IMG/VR virus record: IMGVR_UViG_3300030380_004389
Location: 1-20,157 of that record
Strand: one strand, 5' to 3'
DNA: 20,157 bases
Origin: a virus
Positions 1 through 5,810 of this stretch are shown piece by piece. Position numbers and translations under genes: made by a program. The notes below the pieces were generated by a model. It saw only the letters and a list, made by a program, of their open reading frames with translations. It did no database searches and had not been told where the DNA came from. Every line of letters begins with the position of its first letter. Position 1 is the stretch's first letter.

Positions 1-409
1 ATTTTTTAAGGTTTTTATTAGCTATTTCACAAGTATCAATTAAGGCTCTATTGTATAAATAGCGTAGTTTTTCATGGCTACAATCAAGATAGAGCCGTTT
101 TAAAGCCCTATATGATTTTCTATGAGGAAAGTTACGAAGATATAAGAGTTCCCTAGTCTTCGGCTTTGTATCTATCATTAAAAGCAATATAAACTCATAG
201 ATAGATAATTGTTTTGATGTTGGAATGATCTTGAGTCTAGCAATAGGGGTATCCGAATTTTTAAGTTGTTCCTTTGTAATAGGTAATTCTAGGATCTTAA
301 ACATACTAGGAGAATTTTTTGGAATTGGATTTGGTAATTTATCATCAACCCATGATGCGATTTGAAGAAAGCGATCTAATTGATCCATAGTTAATCTACT
401 AGTTATCAT
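1..409 (-). CDS. Partial HTH-like phage protein, runs off the left edge
   Basis: An open frame of about 136 codons on the minus strand has no stop before the window edge, so the C-terminus is missing. The start at 409 is chosen because AAGG lies 6 bases upstream. It overlaps the end of the upstream 81-residue gene by 11 nt. A second in-frame ATG lies at 388. The segment FPHRKSYRALKRLYLDC followed by a helix ending near RALIDTCEIANK has the look of a sigma-region-4-like helix-turn-helix, as in DUF6362-like or small-terminase-like phage proteins. Lying last in the leftward block, it could precede the terminase genes outside the window. That role is inference and the family assignment is weak; the reading frame itself is well supported by its length and coding-like composition. 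Confidence 0.7.
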   Translation of the reverse strand, partial: MITSRLTMDQLDRFLQIASWVDDKLPNPIPKNSPSMFKILELPITKEQLKNSDTPIARLKIIPTSKQLSIYEFILLLMIDTKPKTRELLYLRNFPHRKSYRALKRLYLDCSHEKLRYLYNRALIDTCEIANKNLKK

Positions 410-644
410 TTTTGGCCTTATAGGTTGAATCTGACTTATAAGTTGAATCTTGAGCCTTATAGATTGAATCTAAATATTCATTGAAACGATCTTTAGATAA
501 ATTCTTTTGATTTAGTTTTATTTGCTTTTTTAAATCATGTTGTTTTCTATTTTTAATTCTAGAGTCTTTAGCTATTTTATAGTTAAAACTTCTATTTTTA
601 ACAAATTTAGATAACACCTTTTTTATTTTTTCATTTTGATCCAT
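399..644 (-). CDS. Small basic protein with C-terminal D-S-x-Y-K repeats
   Basis: This 81-residue protein is very rich in Lys, Asn and Gln and has no recognised domain. Its tail carries three copies of a five-residue unit: DSIYK (59-63), DSTYK (66-70) and DSTYK (72-76). At DNA level these are three imperfect copies of a 15-mer found once more in the glycosyltransferase gene, so the repeat may be under DNA-level rather than protein-level selection. It lies between the winged-helix gene and the partial HTH gene and overlaps the latter by 11 nt. No clear Shine-Dalgarno sequence precedes its ATG. The strong basic charge suggests nucleic-acid binding, but nothing specific can be claimed. Confidence 0.6.
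   Translation of the reverse strand: MDQNEKIKKVLSKFVKNRSFNYKIAKDSRIKNRKQHDLKKQIKLNQKNLSKDRFNEYLDSIYKAQDSTYKSDSTYKAKNDN
418..471. repeat. Three copies of a 15-mer, TTATARRTTGAATCT
   Basis: Copies read on the plus strand lie at 418-432, 436-450 and 457-471, at 18 and 21 base spacing. They fit TTATARRTTGAATCT, where R is A or G. They encode the repeated D-S-x-Y-K tail of the 81-residue protein. A fourth full match lies at 1345-1359 inside another gene. Confidence 0.8.
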
Positions 645-679
645 ATAATATTATTTTCTATTAATTAATCTCTATATAA

Positions 680-720
680 GGGGTACAAAAATTGACCCCT
701 ATAGGTCAAAAATTGACCCC
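680..720. promoter_or_regulatory. Paired operator-like inverted repeats, 21-bp spacing
   Basis: The 14-mer CAAAAATTGACCCC occurs at 686-699 and again at 707-720, a period of exactly 21 bp, or two helical turns. Each copy sits in an inverted repeat. At 704-718 GGTCAA and TTGACC flank AAA. At 680-699 GGGGT and ACCCC are the outer arms. The pair fills the only real gap between the winged-helix gene (ending at 721) and the next gene (starting at 644). It looks like a site for a dimeric DNA-binding protein or a pair of iterons. The adjacent winged-helix protein is an obvious candidate binder, which is inference. Confidence 0.65.
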
Positions 721-1128
721 CTAAAGTTTATTTTTAATAGGTATAACTTTCCCAATGTTGATATTATGTGAATAGTTTTTTTGTTGTGATTTTGTAGCTT
801 TAATAATTTTAGACATTTTTTTTCGCCTACCATTATTAGTTCTTATAAATTCTTGCATTTGGTTTTTATCAAAAGTAAATTTATTAGGCTTTTTAAAATG
901 AGGTTGATTCCTAGCAACAAGGCCAAAGTTAGCCAAACGATCAAGATATTTCCTTAATGTTACTTTAGATTGAATCCCAGTTCTTTTCATTAAATAAGTA
1001 TTAGTAATGTTAATTCCATTTTTAACATTCTTAAATCGACTTATAAGGATAAATAGAAGTTTCTCATGACTATTTAAGTTAAGGTTGTCCAAGAGTTCAA
1101 CATCGACTTTTTCAAAAGTCCAACTCAT
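721..1128 (-). CDS. Winged-helix DNA-binding protein, replication-initiator-like
   Basis: This 135-residue protein opens with a region (about 5-90) that reads as a winged helix: helices around LNSHEKLLFILISRF, then NITNTYLMKRTGIQSKVTL with a helix-turn-helix pattern, then LRKYLDRLANFGLVAR and a beta-like segment. This arrangement is typical of phage and plasmid replication-initiator or replisome-organiser N-terminal domains and of MarR/Rrf2-like regulators. The C-terminal 45 residues are basic and disordered-looking. Its ATG overlaps the glycosyltransferase stop as ATGA, so the two are probably translationally coupled. Directly after its stop lies a pair of 21-bp-spaced inverted repeats that it might bind. 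Regulator and initiator roles cannot be told apart from the sequence. Confidence 0.75.
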   Translation of the reverse strand: MSWTFEKVDVELLDNLNLNSHEKLLFILISRFKNVKNGINITNTYLMKRTGIQSKVTLRKYLDRLANFGLVARNQPHFKKPNKFTFDKNQMQEFIRTNNGRRKKMSKIIKATKSQQKNYSHNINIGKVIPIKNKL

Positions 1129-1982
1129 ACAGCCACCTCTTTTAAGACCATACCATAATTATTCACCCCAGTCGGTATTACTAAATCTTTTTTCTTAATA
1201 GGAATATTTTTTTTGAAAATGCTATAGTCAACGAAATGATGCCAACGATTAAAACGCCATACAACTTTAGCAACGTCAGGGTGTTGCTCTTGTAAAGATT
1301 TTGATTTGGCCATTACTCCATCCATATAGTCTAATTCATCATTCTTATAAATTGAATCTGTGTTACCACCCTTTAATCGCATCGTAGTAGCTTTCTCACT
1401 TAAAAAGGCGTTAAATTGTAAAGTACAATAACCAAGTTTAAGACATCTTATAGACAAATCTGTGTCCTCATTGTATTTTCCTCTCCAACGTAGGTCCAGG
1501 CGATTGTCAATTAAGATTGTAGAATAAATTCTAGTGTTAAATAAATAAGGTGGATATTTCTCACTAGCTATACAAAACTTACAATAGTTAAATCCACTTA
1601 TCATGACGTTTTCATAACGATCCACAAAATCTTCCGCAGCTTTAAATATAGCTCCACTTTCAACAATGTTTTTAGCGTTACGATTTAATCTATAAAAATC
1701 ATAAATATTGTCATCTATGATCCAATGCTTTTTCGCACCAATGCTTATAGAGTGATCCCAAACCCAATTTCTTGCAGGGATTGAGCCTTTGCCTAAATTA
1801 GAAAATGGTAAAGTATAAATCTTTTTAGGATCAATTACTTTTGCATATTCATCGTATTCTTGTGGCTCAACAACGATATGATAAGGGACTCCCATTCTTT
1901 CAAGCGTTTTAGAAGTTAATCGACTTTCCCAACGCCCTTTGCTAATCACATATATAGGATGTTTAGGATTCATCTTTGACAT
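1125..1982 (-). CDS. TET/JBP-associated-type glycosyltransferase (TAGT), putative DNA base glycosylation
   Basis: This 285-residue protein has the features of the phage TAGT glycosyltransferase family: YVISKGRWESRLT near the N-terminus (11-23), IVVEPQEYDEY (36-46), an ARNW motif (70-73), WIIDDN with a GT-A metal-binding acidic pair at 90-91, and NEDTDLSIRCLKLG at 171-184. Family members are predicted to glycosylate oxidised or hydroxymethylated pyrimidines in phage DNA. The gene sits in an operon with an MTA-70 adenine methylase and overlaps its upstream neighbour by 20 nt. AAGAGG (1984-1989) is only 1 base from the ATG at 1982 but 10 bases from a second ATG at 1973, so translation may start at residue 4. 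No TET/JBP hydroxylase is visible in the window. The family call is fairly sure; the substrate is unknown. Confidence 0.8.
   Translation of the reverse strand: MSKMNPKHPIYVISKGRWESRLTSKTLERMGVPYHIVVEPQEYDEYAKVIDPKKIYTLPFSNLGKGSIPARNWVWDHSISIGAKKHWIIDDNIYDFYRLNRNAKNIVESGAIFKAAEDFVDRYENVMISGFNYCKFCIASEKYPPYLFNTRIYSTILIDNRLDLRWRGKYNEDTDLSIRCLKLGYCTLQFNAFLSEKATTMRLKGGNTDSIYKNDELDYMDGVMAKSKSLQEQHPDVAKVVWRFNRWHHFVDYSIFKKNIPIKKKDLVIPTGVNNYGMVLKEVAV
1345..1359. repeat. Fourth copy of the TTATARRTTGAATCT 15-mer
   Basis: TTATAAATTGAATCT on the plus strand matches the consensus of the three copies near 418-471 without a mismatch. It lies inside the glycosyltransferase gene, about 0.9 kb away, and there too it encodes D-S-I-Y-K. 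Confidence 0.7.
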
Positions 1983-2232
1983 ACCTCTTATTAAAATGGT
2001 TTTGGAATTTAAGTTTAGGATGCCAAATACTTTTTGTTTTATTATTTAGTTCTTGCCCTATTACTTTTGCGAAATCTTGCAAATCTTCCTCACTTGCAAA
2101 TCTTATTATTATTTTATGATAAGCTTCCTTTGAATATTGCTCAAACTCAGGCATACCATCCCATTCTTTTCGCCAATCTTCTTTTAATTCTTCTTGACCA
2201 AAAAGATTATTTTGTTTTTCTCTCTCACTCAT
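1963..2232 (-). CDS. Conserved-looking 89-residue phage protein, unknown function
   Basis: This small charged protein lies between the MTA-70 methylase and the glycosyltransferase and overlaps both (8 nt and 20 nt). The first 30 residues are acidic and polar. From about residue 38 comes a compact-looking module, YHKIIIRFASEEDLQDFAKV, then GQELNNKTKSIWHPK. That pattern, a beta strand followed by an acidic helix and a K-T-K-S-I-W-x-P segment, recurs in small phage proteins next to DNA-modification genes, as far as I can recognise it. No catalytic motif is visible. Its position suggests an accessory or substrate-handling role in DNA modification, which is inference from context only. Confidence 0.7.
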   Translation of the reverse strand: MSEREKQNNLFGQEELKEDWRKEWDGMPEFEQYSKEAYHKIIIRFASEEDLQDFAKVIGQELNNKTKSIWHPKLKFQNHFNKRYVKDES

Positions 2233-2773
2233 TTAGTTCGTTTCCCCAGTGATCCCAACCTTTGTGTGTAAAATCTTGTCTAGCAAAGAGTTCAATTCTT
2301 GAAACATCGCCACATAACTCAACGATGCGATCCCTTATGCAATCAGGCTTTCTTGAGTGTTCTCTTATTTTATCAATGACAACTTGATGAACTTTACTAG
2401 AAATTCTTTTTGGCTTACCTTTAGTAGCTAATAAACATATTTCATTATTTGATCTTGTATAATATCCCATACCCCAAAATAAACTGTCTTTGATTTTATT
2501 TTTTTTAATCCAACTAAATCCACAAGTTTTGTAGGTAAATCCCCACCTTTTAATAGTTTCTAAACCCTCTAATAAATTAGGATAAGTAACCCATAAAAAC
2601 AAAATACAATTTTCCTCACTAATTTTACTGACTGGTAAATTATAAATTTCATTAGCTGTCATTAATTGATAATGATTTGAAACTTTTCTTTGTGCTTTTT
2701 CACTCCAAAATGTAAAGGTCCAGGGTGGATCAGCGTAGATAATTTTGTATTTTTTTTTTGGAAAATTAGTCAT
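2225..2773 (-). CDS. MTA-70 family DNA N6-adenine methyltransferase
   Basis: The 182-residue protein carries the catalytic DPPW motif at 15-18, preceded by a beta strand (YKIIYA). It is followed by the MTA-70-typical blocks: Y-N-L-P with ISEENCILFLWVTYP, LLEGLETIKRWGF, a FSWIKKN strand, G-M-G-Y-Y-T-R-S-N-N-E (the alpha/beta region seen in phage MTA-70 enzymes) and KPDCIRDRIVELCGD near the C-terminus. The length matches compact phage members. It transfers a methyl group from S-adenosylmethionine to adenine N6 in DNA and acts in the host cytoplasm. It would protect phage DNA or mark it during replication. No target-recognition domain or paired restriction enzyme is seen, so it is probably an orphan methylase. 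Starts and stops overlap its neighbours by 8 nt on both sides. Confidence 0.92.
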   Translation of the reverse strand: MTNFPKKKYKIIYADPPWTFTFWSEKAQRKVSNHYQLMTANEIYNLPVSKISEENCILFLWVTYPNLLEGLETIKRWGFTYKTCGFSWIKKNKIKDSLFWGMGYYTRSNNEICLLATKGKPKRISSKVHQVVIDKIREHSRKPDCIRDRIVELCGDVSRIELFARQDFTHKGWDHWGNELNE

Positions 2774-2963
2774 GTTTGTTAAACCTTAACTTTTCCATTT
2801 GTTGTTTTAATTGATCTATTGTGAACCCTGTAGATTTTTTACAATAGTGTTCAACACAATAATCTCTACCTTGCTCAACCACATCGGCTTTTTTTTTACA
2901 TTTACAACAAACCCTTTGGTCGCCATAAATATTAATTAAATTTGGATCAATTCCATTTACCAT
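2766..2963 (-). CDS. Small zinc-ribbon-like protein
   Basis: This 65-residue protein has a cysteine cluster in the middle: CCKCKKK (19-25), then YCVEHYCKK about 15 residues later. Together these give a C-x2-C...C-x3-H/C arrangement suited to binding one zinc ion. The C-terminal part is a predicted helix (TIDQLKQQMEKLRFN). It overlaps the downstream methylase by 8 nt and the upstream nuclease-like gene by 17 nt, so it is in the same transcript. A DNA- or protein-contact role alongside the methylase is possible, but no family is recognised. Confidence 0.7.
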   Translation of the reverse strand: MVNGIDPNLINIYGDQRVCCKCKKKADVVEQGRDYCVEHYCKKSTGFTIDQLKQQMEKLRFNKHD

Positions 2964-3453
2964 CTTGCAAAATCTCTATTGGGGTTAAAATATCTTTAGG
3001 GATGTAATGACACTTTGGTCGCCCATTACCTAAATTAGTTAAGTATTTATTTGTTCCTAAAACATGGCTTGAATTAATAAAACCACAAACTTCGTAAATA
3101 GGTGATTTATCAATGACTAAAATATAAATTTCGTTTGGCTTTGCACCTTTAGGTCTAATAATCAAACCATTATTTTCTTTTGGCATTTGACAACGAACTT
3201 GTAAATGCAAGTCATGATAAATTAGATCAGGGTTATTGCCATGATTGACATGATAAGTAAATTCTATTTGTAATAATTTTGAACAAGCCAACTCTGCTCC
3301 ACTACCACTTATTGATCTTGCAATTTTTTCGTTCAAAGAACTTTTATATCCATGACCCCACTCTTGATTTAATCGCATAGATTCAAAAACTCTAGTAAGG
3401 CCATTGTTAGCACTTGCCATTAATTCATATAAATCTAATTTTATTTGTTTCAT
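2947..3453 (-). CDS. Phage PD-(D/E)XK-like protein with an unusual Q-V-R core
   Basis: The chosen ATG at 3453 overlaps the upstream stop as ATGA; an upstream in-frame start would run much further into that gene. The 168-residue protein has a PD-(D/E)XK-like layout: GAELACSKLLQ with E54, NPDLI with D76, then LHLQVRCQ with Q85 and R87 where most nucleases have E/D and K. The second half contains IYILVIDKSPIYEVCGFI and a GRPKCHYIPKDIL tail, which I recognise as a pattern of a common phage protein family of unproven activity. A typical active enzyme would be a DNA endonuclease; with the Q-V-R core it may be weakened, specialised or purely DNA-binding. It lies upstream of the zinc-ribbon and methylase genes. 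Confidence 0.72.
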   Translation of the reverse strand: MKQIKLDLYELMASANNGLTRVFESMRLNQEWGHGYKSSLNEKIARSISGSGAELACSKLLQIEFTYHVNHGNNPDLIYHDLHLQVRCQMPKENNGLIIRPKGAKPNEIYILVIDKSPIYEVCGFINSSHVLGTNKYLTNLGNGRPKCHYIPKDILTPIEILQDGKWN

Positions 3454-3680
3454 GAAAGCCAATTCCCTTTTTCGTCTTGGCAATAAGAAGCTACAATTTG
3501 TTTTCTATTGTAAATATAAAATCCCCATAACTCACCATTACCATCTTCAAATTTTGGGTTGTCATACCAAATAGCTTTGCTTTGATAAGCGTCATCACAA
3601 TTAGTAAAATTTTTTATTAAAATTTTTTCGTAAGTTAAGTTTGGGCTAGTCAATAAAACTAAAATTAAAAAGGATTTCAC
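3450..3680 (-). CDS. Small exported protein of unknown function
   Basis: The 76-residue product begins MKSFLILVLLTSPNLTY, a short N-terminal signal-like hydrophobic stretch after a single Lys. The rest is a soluble domain with two cysteines (28 and 69), the second in SYCQDEKG near the C-terminus, that could form a disulphide in the periplasm. Its start overlaps the metalloprotease stop as ATGA and its stop overlaps the next start as ATGA. Small periplasmic phage proteins of this kind sometimes act in superinfection exclusion, but there is no direct evidence for that here. Confidence 0.7.
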   Translation of the reverse strand: MKSFLILVLLTSPNLTYEKILIKNFTNCDDAYQSKAIWYDNPKFEDGNGELWGFYIYNRKQIVASYCQDEKGNWLS

Positions 3681-3997
3681 TTTGATAAATTCCTTTTTAT
3701 AAAAGTAAGTAGTTTAGGATTTTGTAAAAATACTTTGCAAAACTCACTACCTATAAAAGTAGCGACCCCCTCCTCACCTAAATTCTTTAAACGAATCGAT
3801 GATTTGTCGGCAATAAAATGAGCTATCTCATGTAGCAAAGTATCAACATAAGTAATTTTTCCTAAATTTTCTTGAATCGCTATGGTAGATTCGTTTGGGT
3901 TGTAGTACCCATAAATCATCTCTTTTTTGGCTTGTTTATTGGATAATTTAACAATTTTAGCTTTAAAATTACGATATTTTATCTCTTTAAGACTCAT
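3677..3997 (-). CDS. HExxH zinc metallopeptidase-like protein
   Basis: Translation is taken from the ATG at 3997, giving 106 residues starting MSLKEIKYRNF. The frame stays open upstream to 4060, but those residues are hydrophobic low-complexity and overlap the promoter. The motif LLHEIAHFI (HEIAH at 56-60) is a zinc-binding HExxH signature. An acidic pair at 75-76 within LGEEGVATFIGSEF could supply the third ligand. The layout resembles SprT-like or ImmA/IrrE-like minimal metallopeptidases. As the first gene of the leftward block it may cleave a host or phage regulator or protein-DNA adducts; no substrate can be read from sequence. Its leader is almost absent if the predicted promoter is right. 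Confidence 0.8.
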   Translation of the reverse strand: MSLKEIKYRNFKAKIVKLSNKQAKKEMIYGYYNPNESTIAIQENLGKITYVDTLLHEIAHFIADKSSIRLKNLGEEGVATFIGSEFCKVFLQNPKLLTFIKRNLSK

Positions 3998-4010
3998 AAT
4001 TGATAATATT

Positions 4011-4038
4011 CTTATAACAATAATATGAATAGTTTCAA
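4011..4038 (-). promoter_or_regulatory. Sigma-70-like promoter for the leftward block
   Basis: On the minus strand TTGAAA (4038-4033) is followed after 16 bases by TATAAG (4016-4011). Transcription would begin around 4004, just 7 bases or so before the ATG at 3997, giving a nearly leaderless message. It is divergent from the plus-strand promoter at 4066-4093. Confidence 0.6.
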
Positions 4039-4065
4039 TATTTAAAAAAAAGATATACAAAAAGA

Positions 4066-4093
4066 TTGCAATTTCTTATAAAAAAATTATACC
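4066..4093 (+). promoter_or_regulatory. Sigma-70-like promoter for the rightward early block
   Basis: TTGCAA (4066-4071), a 16-base spacer, then TATACC (4088-4093). The predicted start of transcription is near 4100, at most a few bases before the ATG at 4102, and no Shine-Dalgarno is visible. The first message would be leaderless or almost so. Confidence 0.6.
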
Positions 4094-4101
4094 TTAATTA
4101 T

Positions 4102-4338
4102 ATGACGAATCGCCCAAGACAAATTGGAGAATGTTATACAAATTTTGGTCTTAAACACACTTCCAAAAGCCAAAACACAATCCCTGACGATGTACGTTTT
4201 TTTAGATACGTTTGTCTAACACCTAAAGAAAAATCAAACCTACCTACTAATTGCTCATTCATTGGTGGAACAATTGCACATGAAGTAGTGCAAATGGCTT
4301 TATGCGATGGAGTTAAACTTGGAGATATTTTAAAATGA
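4102..4338 (+). CDS. N-terminal half of a split RecB/Cas4-like PD-(D/E)XK exonuclease
   Basis: The 78-residue frame starts MTNRPRQIGECYTNFG at 4102; an upstream TTG at 4066 is rejected because it is the -35 element. FFRYVCLTPKEKSNLP followed by IGGTIAHEVVQMAL matches the N-terminal helical region of RecB/Cas4-type nucleases, including the characteristic G-x(2,3)-H with His in TIAHE. The rest of that nuclease, with its D-x-K core, is encoded in the next frame, which begins at 4335 inside this gene's last codons. The zero frame ends ATT TTA AAA TGA, so TTTAAAA (4329-4335) is a canonical -1 slippery heptamer that would fuse this half to the next. Either two separate subunits or a frameshifted fusion is made. 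Confidence 0.75.
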   Translation: MTNRPRQIGECYTNFGLKHTSKSQNTIPDDVRFFRYVCLTPKEKSNLPTNCSFIGGTIAHEVVQMALCDGVKLGDILK

Positions 4339-4979
4339 TAAAAGAAATTCAACATAAAATAGATAATTACAATCCAATTAATGAAAAAGATAAAATAAAA
4401 TTTGAGCATATTATCAAAAATATGGAGTCATTATCAAGAAATCATTTAACAAATATTGCATCATTACCAAATCAAAAATGGGAAAAAGAGAAAGAGTACA
4501 CACATTGGGATCAAAGAATTAAAACTTATTTTTTAGCTTATGTAGATTTAATTGGTGAAACTCATTTTGGAGATATTAAAAATGTTTTTGGAACTTTAGT
4601 AAAAACTAAAAGTGGATATTCTTATACTAAAAAAAAATGCCCTAAAGTACCTTTTCATAGTGATTGTTTGCAAATTGCTTTGTACTCAAAACTATTACCA
4701 AAACATATCCCATTTTTAACTTATGCTAGTGATAGCGACCATGTAATTTTTACGCCTGACAATTGCATAGAATTAAGAAAAGAAAATTTAGAAAAATATT
4801 ATGATGAATTAGTTTTATATCAAATGTGTTGGGAAAAAAAATTAGAACTAGCAAATGGCGATATAAAAACTTTAGCTTTACTTTGTAAGCCTGACTTTAG
4901 CGAAATAAGAAAAAATGGTTTTTGGTGGAATGGAATTGAACCTAATTTAATTGAAAGATTTAGAGGTTATTATGGGTGA
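4335..4979 (+). CDS. Catalytic half of a PD-(D/E)XK (RecB/Cas4-like) exonuclease
   Basis: This 214-residue protein holds the nuclease core: YVDLIGE with Asp in a beta strand (about 72), HFGDIKN with the D-x-K pair (about 79-81), and a downstream helix with HSDCLQIALYSKLL, the Q-containing motif IV/QxxxY of RecB-family exonucleases. The protein would resect 5' ends to yield single strands for the annealing protein encoded downstream. The start overlaps the preceding stop as ATGA, with GGAG at 4321-4324, 10 bases upstream, so independent initiation is plausible. It ends GYYG, overlapping the next gene by 8 nt. The N-terminal helical/His part expected in this family is in the previous frame. Confidence 0.8.
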   Translation: MIKEIQHKIDNYNPINEKDKIKFEHIIKNMESLSRNHLTNIASLPNQKWEKEKEYTHWDQRIKTYFLAYVDLIGETHFGDIKNVFGTLVKTKSGYSYTKKKCPKVPFHSDCLQIALYSKLLPKHIPFLTYASDSDHVIFTPDNCIELRKENLEKYYDELVLYQMCWEKKLELANGDIKTLALLCKPDFSEIRKNGFWWNGIEPNLIERFRGYYG

Positions 4980-5160
4980 TCAAGGAATTATTAAACCATT
5001 AAGAGATAGAGTAAGAGATTTAGAAACTATTAATAATGAACATCAAAAAAAGAATGGCCAATTAAGAGTAGAAATTCAAAACAAAGATAAAATTATTAAA
5101 GATTTAGAAGAACAAATTAAAAACCCAACAAAAAAATTGAGAGAGGTAGGACAACTATGA
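4972..5160 (+). CDS. Small coiled-coil protein
   Basis: Translation from ATG 4972 (AGAGG at 4962-4966 upstream) gives 62 residues beginning MGDQGIIKPLRDRVRDLE. Nearly the whole chain is a heptad-patterned, highly charged helix, with leucines and isoleucines around RVRDLETINNEHQKK and DKIIKDLEEQIK. It overlaps the exonuclease stop by 8 nt and the annealing-protein start as ATGA. It probably dimerises and may bridge the exonuclease and annealing protein, but no family is recognised and this is a guess from position. Confidence 0.75.
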   Translation: MGDQGIIKPLRDRVRDLETINNEHQKKNGQLRVEIQNKDKIIKDLEEQIKNPTKKLREVGQL

Positions 5161-5810
5161 GTAAAGAAAAAACATTGGAAAGTGCAATACAAAATTTTAG
5201 GGATGGAATTAAACAAAGCGACTATGTAAAATTAGGTGCTAAAGGTGAATATTTAACAGTTCCTTATCGTATCAAGTTTGTAAGAGAATATTTTGGAAGT
5301 AGATTACAAATTTTAACATTTAGTAGTGAGTTAGAAAATGGCTCTACAAAATTTAGAGCAAGTGTCTTTTTAGATGGCAAAGAATTAAGTGTTGGTGAGT
5401 CTAAAATGATGGTCAATAGAGATAAAGAATTTGAAAAAGCACAAACAGTCAGTATTGGTAGAGCATTATCTATTCTTGGATTTATGGGTAATGAGATTGC
5501 AACAGCAGAAGAAATTGAGGATTTTGTAAAAGGCAAAGAAACAAAACCTATTGCTAAACCTAATGGTAAAGAAATTACAAAAAAATTTAATGTTGAAGAA
5601 TTTGCTAGTGAATGGATTAGTAAATTAGAACAACAAGCAAAGCTATCAACAAGCGTTAATAAATTTGAACAAGGTATTCAAAGTTTATCTAAAGAATACA
5701 CAAACGAATTAGAACAACTTTATCTTGATCCAATTCAAGACGTTAAGGTTGCTAATAAATACAACAAACTAAAAACTACAATACAAGGAAGAAAACCTAA
5801 TGGACAATAA
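5157..5810 (+). CDS. Rad52/Sak-like single-strand annealing protein (putative recombinase)
   Basis: This 217-residue protein has the pattern of a widespread phage annealing-protein-like family: YLTVPYRIKFVREYFG (about 32-47), I-L-T-F with a strand carrying FRASVFLDGKELSVGESKM, then the conserved block EKAQTVSIGRALSILGFMGN (about 93-112), followed by EIATAEEIEDF. The same E-x-A-x-T-x-x-I-G-R-A-L-x-x-x-G pattern occurs in Rad52/Sak-type phage single-strand annealing proteins. The C-terminal half is helical and charged. It sits directly after the exonuclease, the usual SynExo arrangement, and directly before a small SSB-like protein. It would anneal complementary single strands in phage recombination and replication. 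Assignment to a particular SSAP superfamily is uncertain. Confidence 0.75.
   Translation: MSKEKTLESAIQNFRDGIKQSDYVKLGAKGEYLTVPYRIKFVREYFGSRLQILTFSSELENGSTKFRASVFLDGKELSVGESKMMVNRDKEFEKAQTVSIGRALSILGFMGNEIATAEEIEDFVKGKETKPIAKPNGKEITKKFNVEEFASEWISKLEQQAKLSTSVNKFEQGIQSLSKEYTNELEQLYLDPIQDVKVANKYNKLKTTIQGRKPNGQ

Noticed and set aside
2034-2252. A 72-codon plus-strand frame resembling a membrane protein
   Set aside because: Antisense to the 89-residue gene; the apparent hydrophobicity comes from the complement of Lys/Glu-rich codons.
4134-4409. A 91-codon minus-strand frame over the exonuclease start
   Set aside because: It is antisense to a well-supported nuclease gene pair and has no family resemblance.
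5264-5536. A 90-codon minus-strand frame inside the annealing-protein gene
   Set aside because: Complement of a conserved coding region; Leu/Ser-rich shadow.
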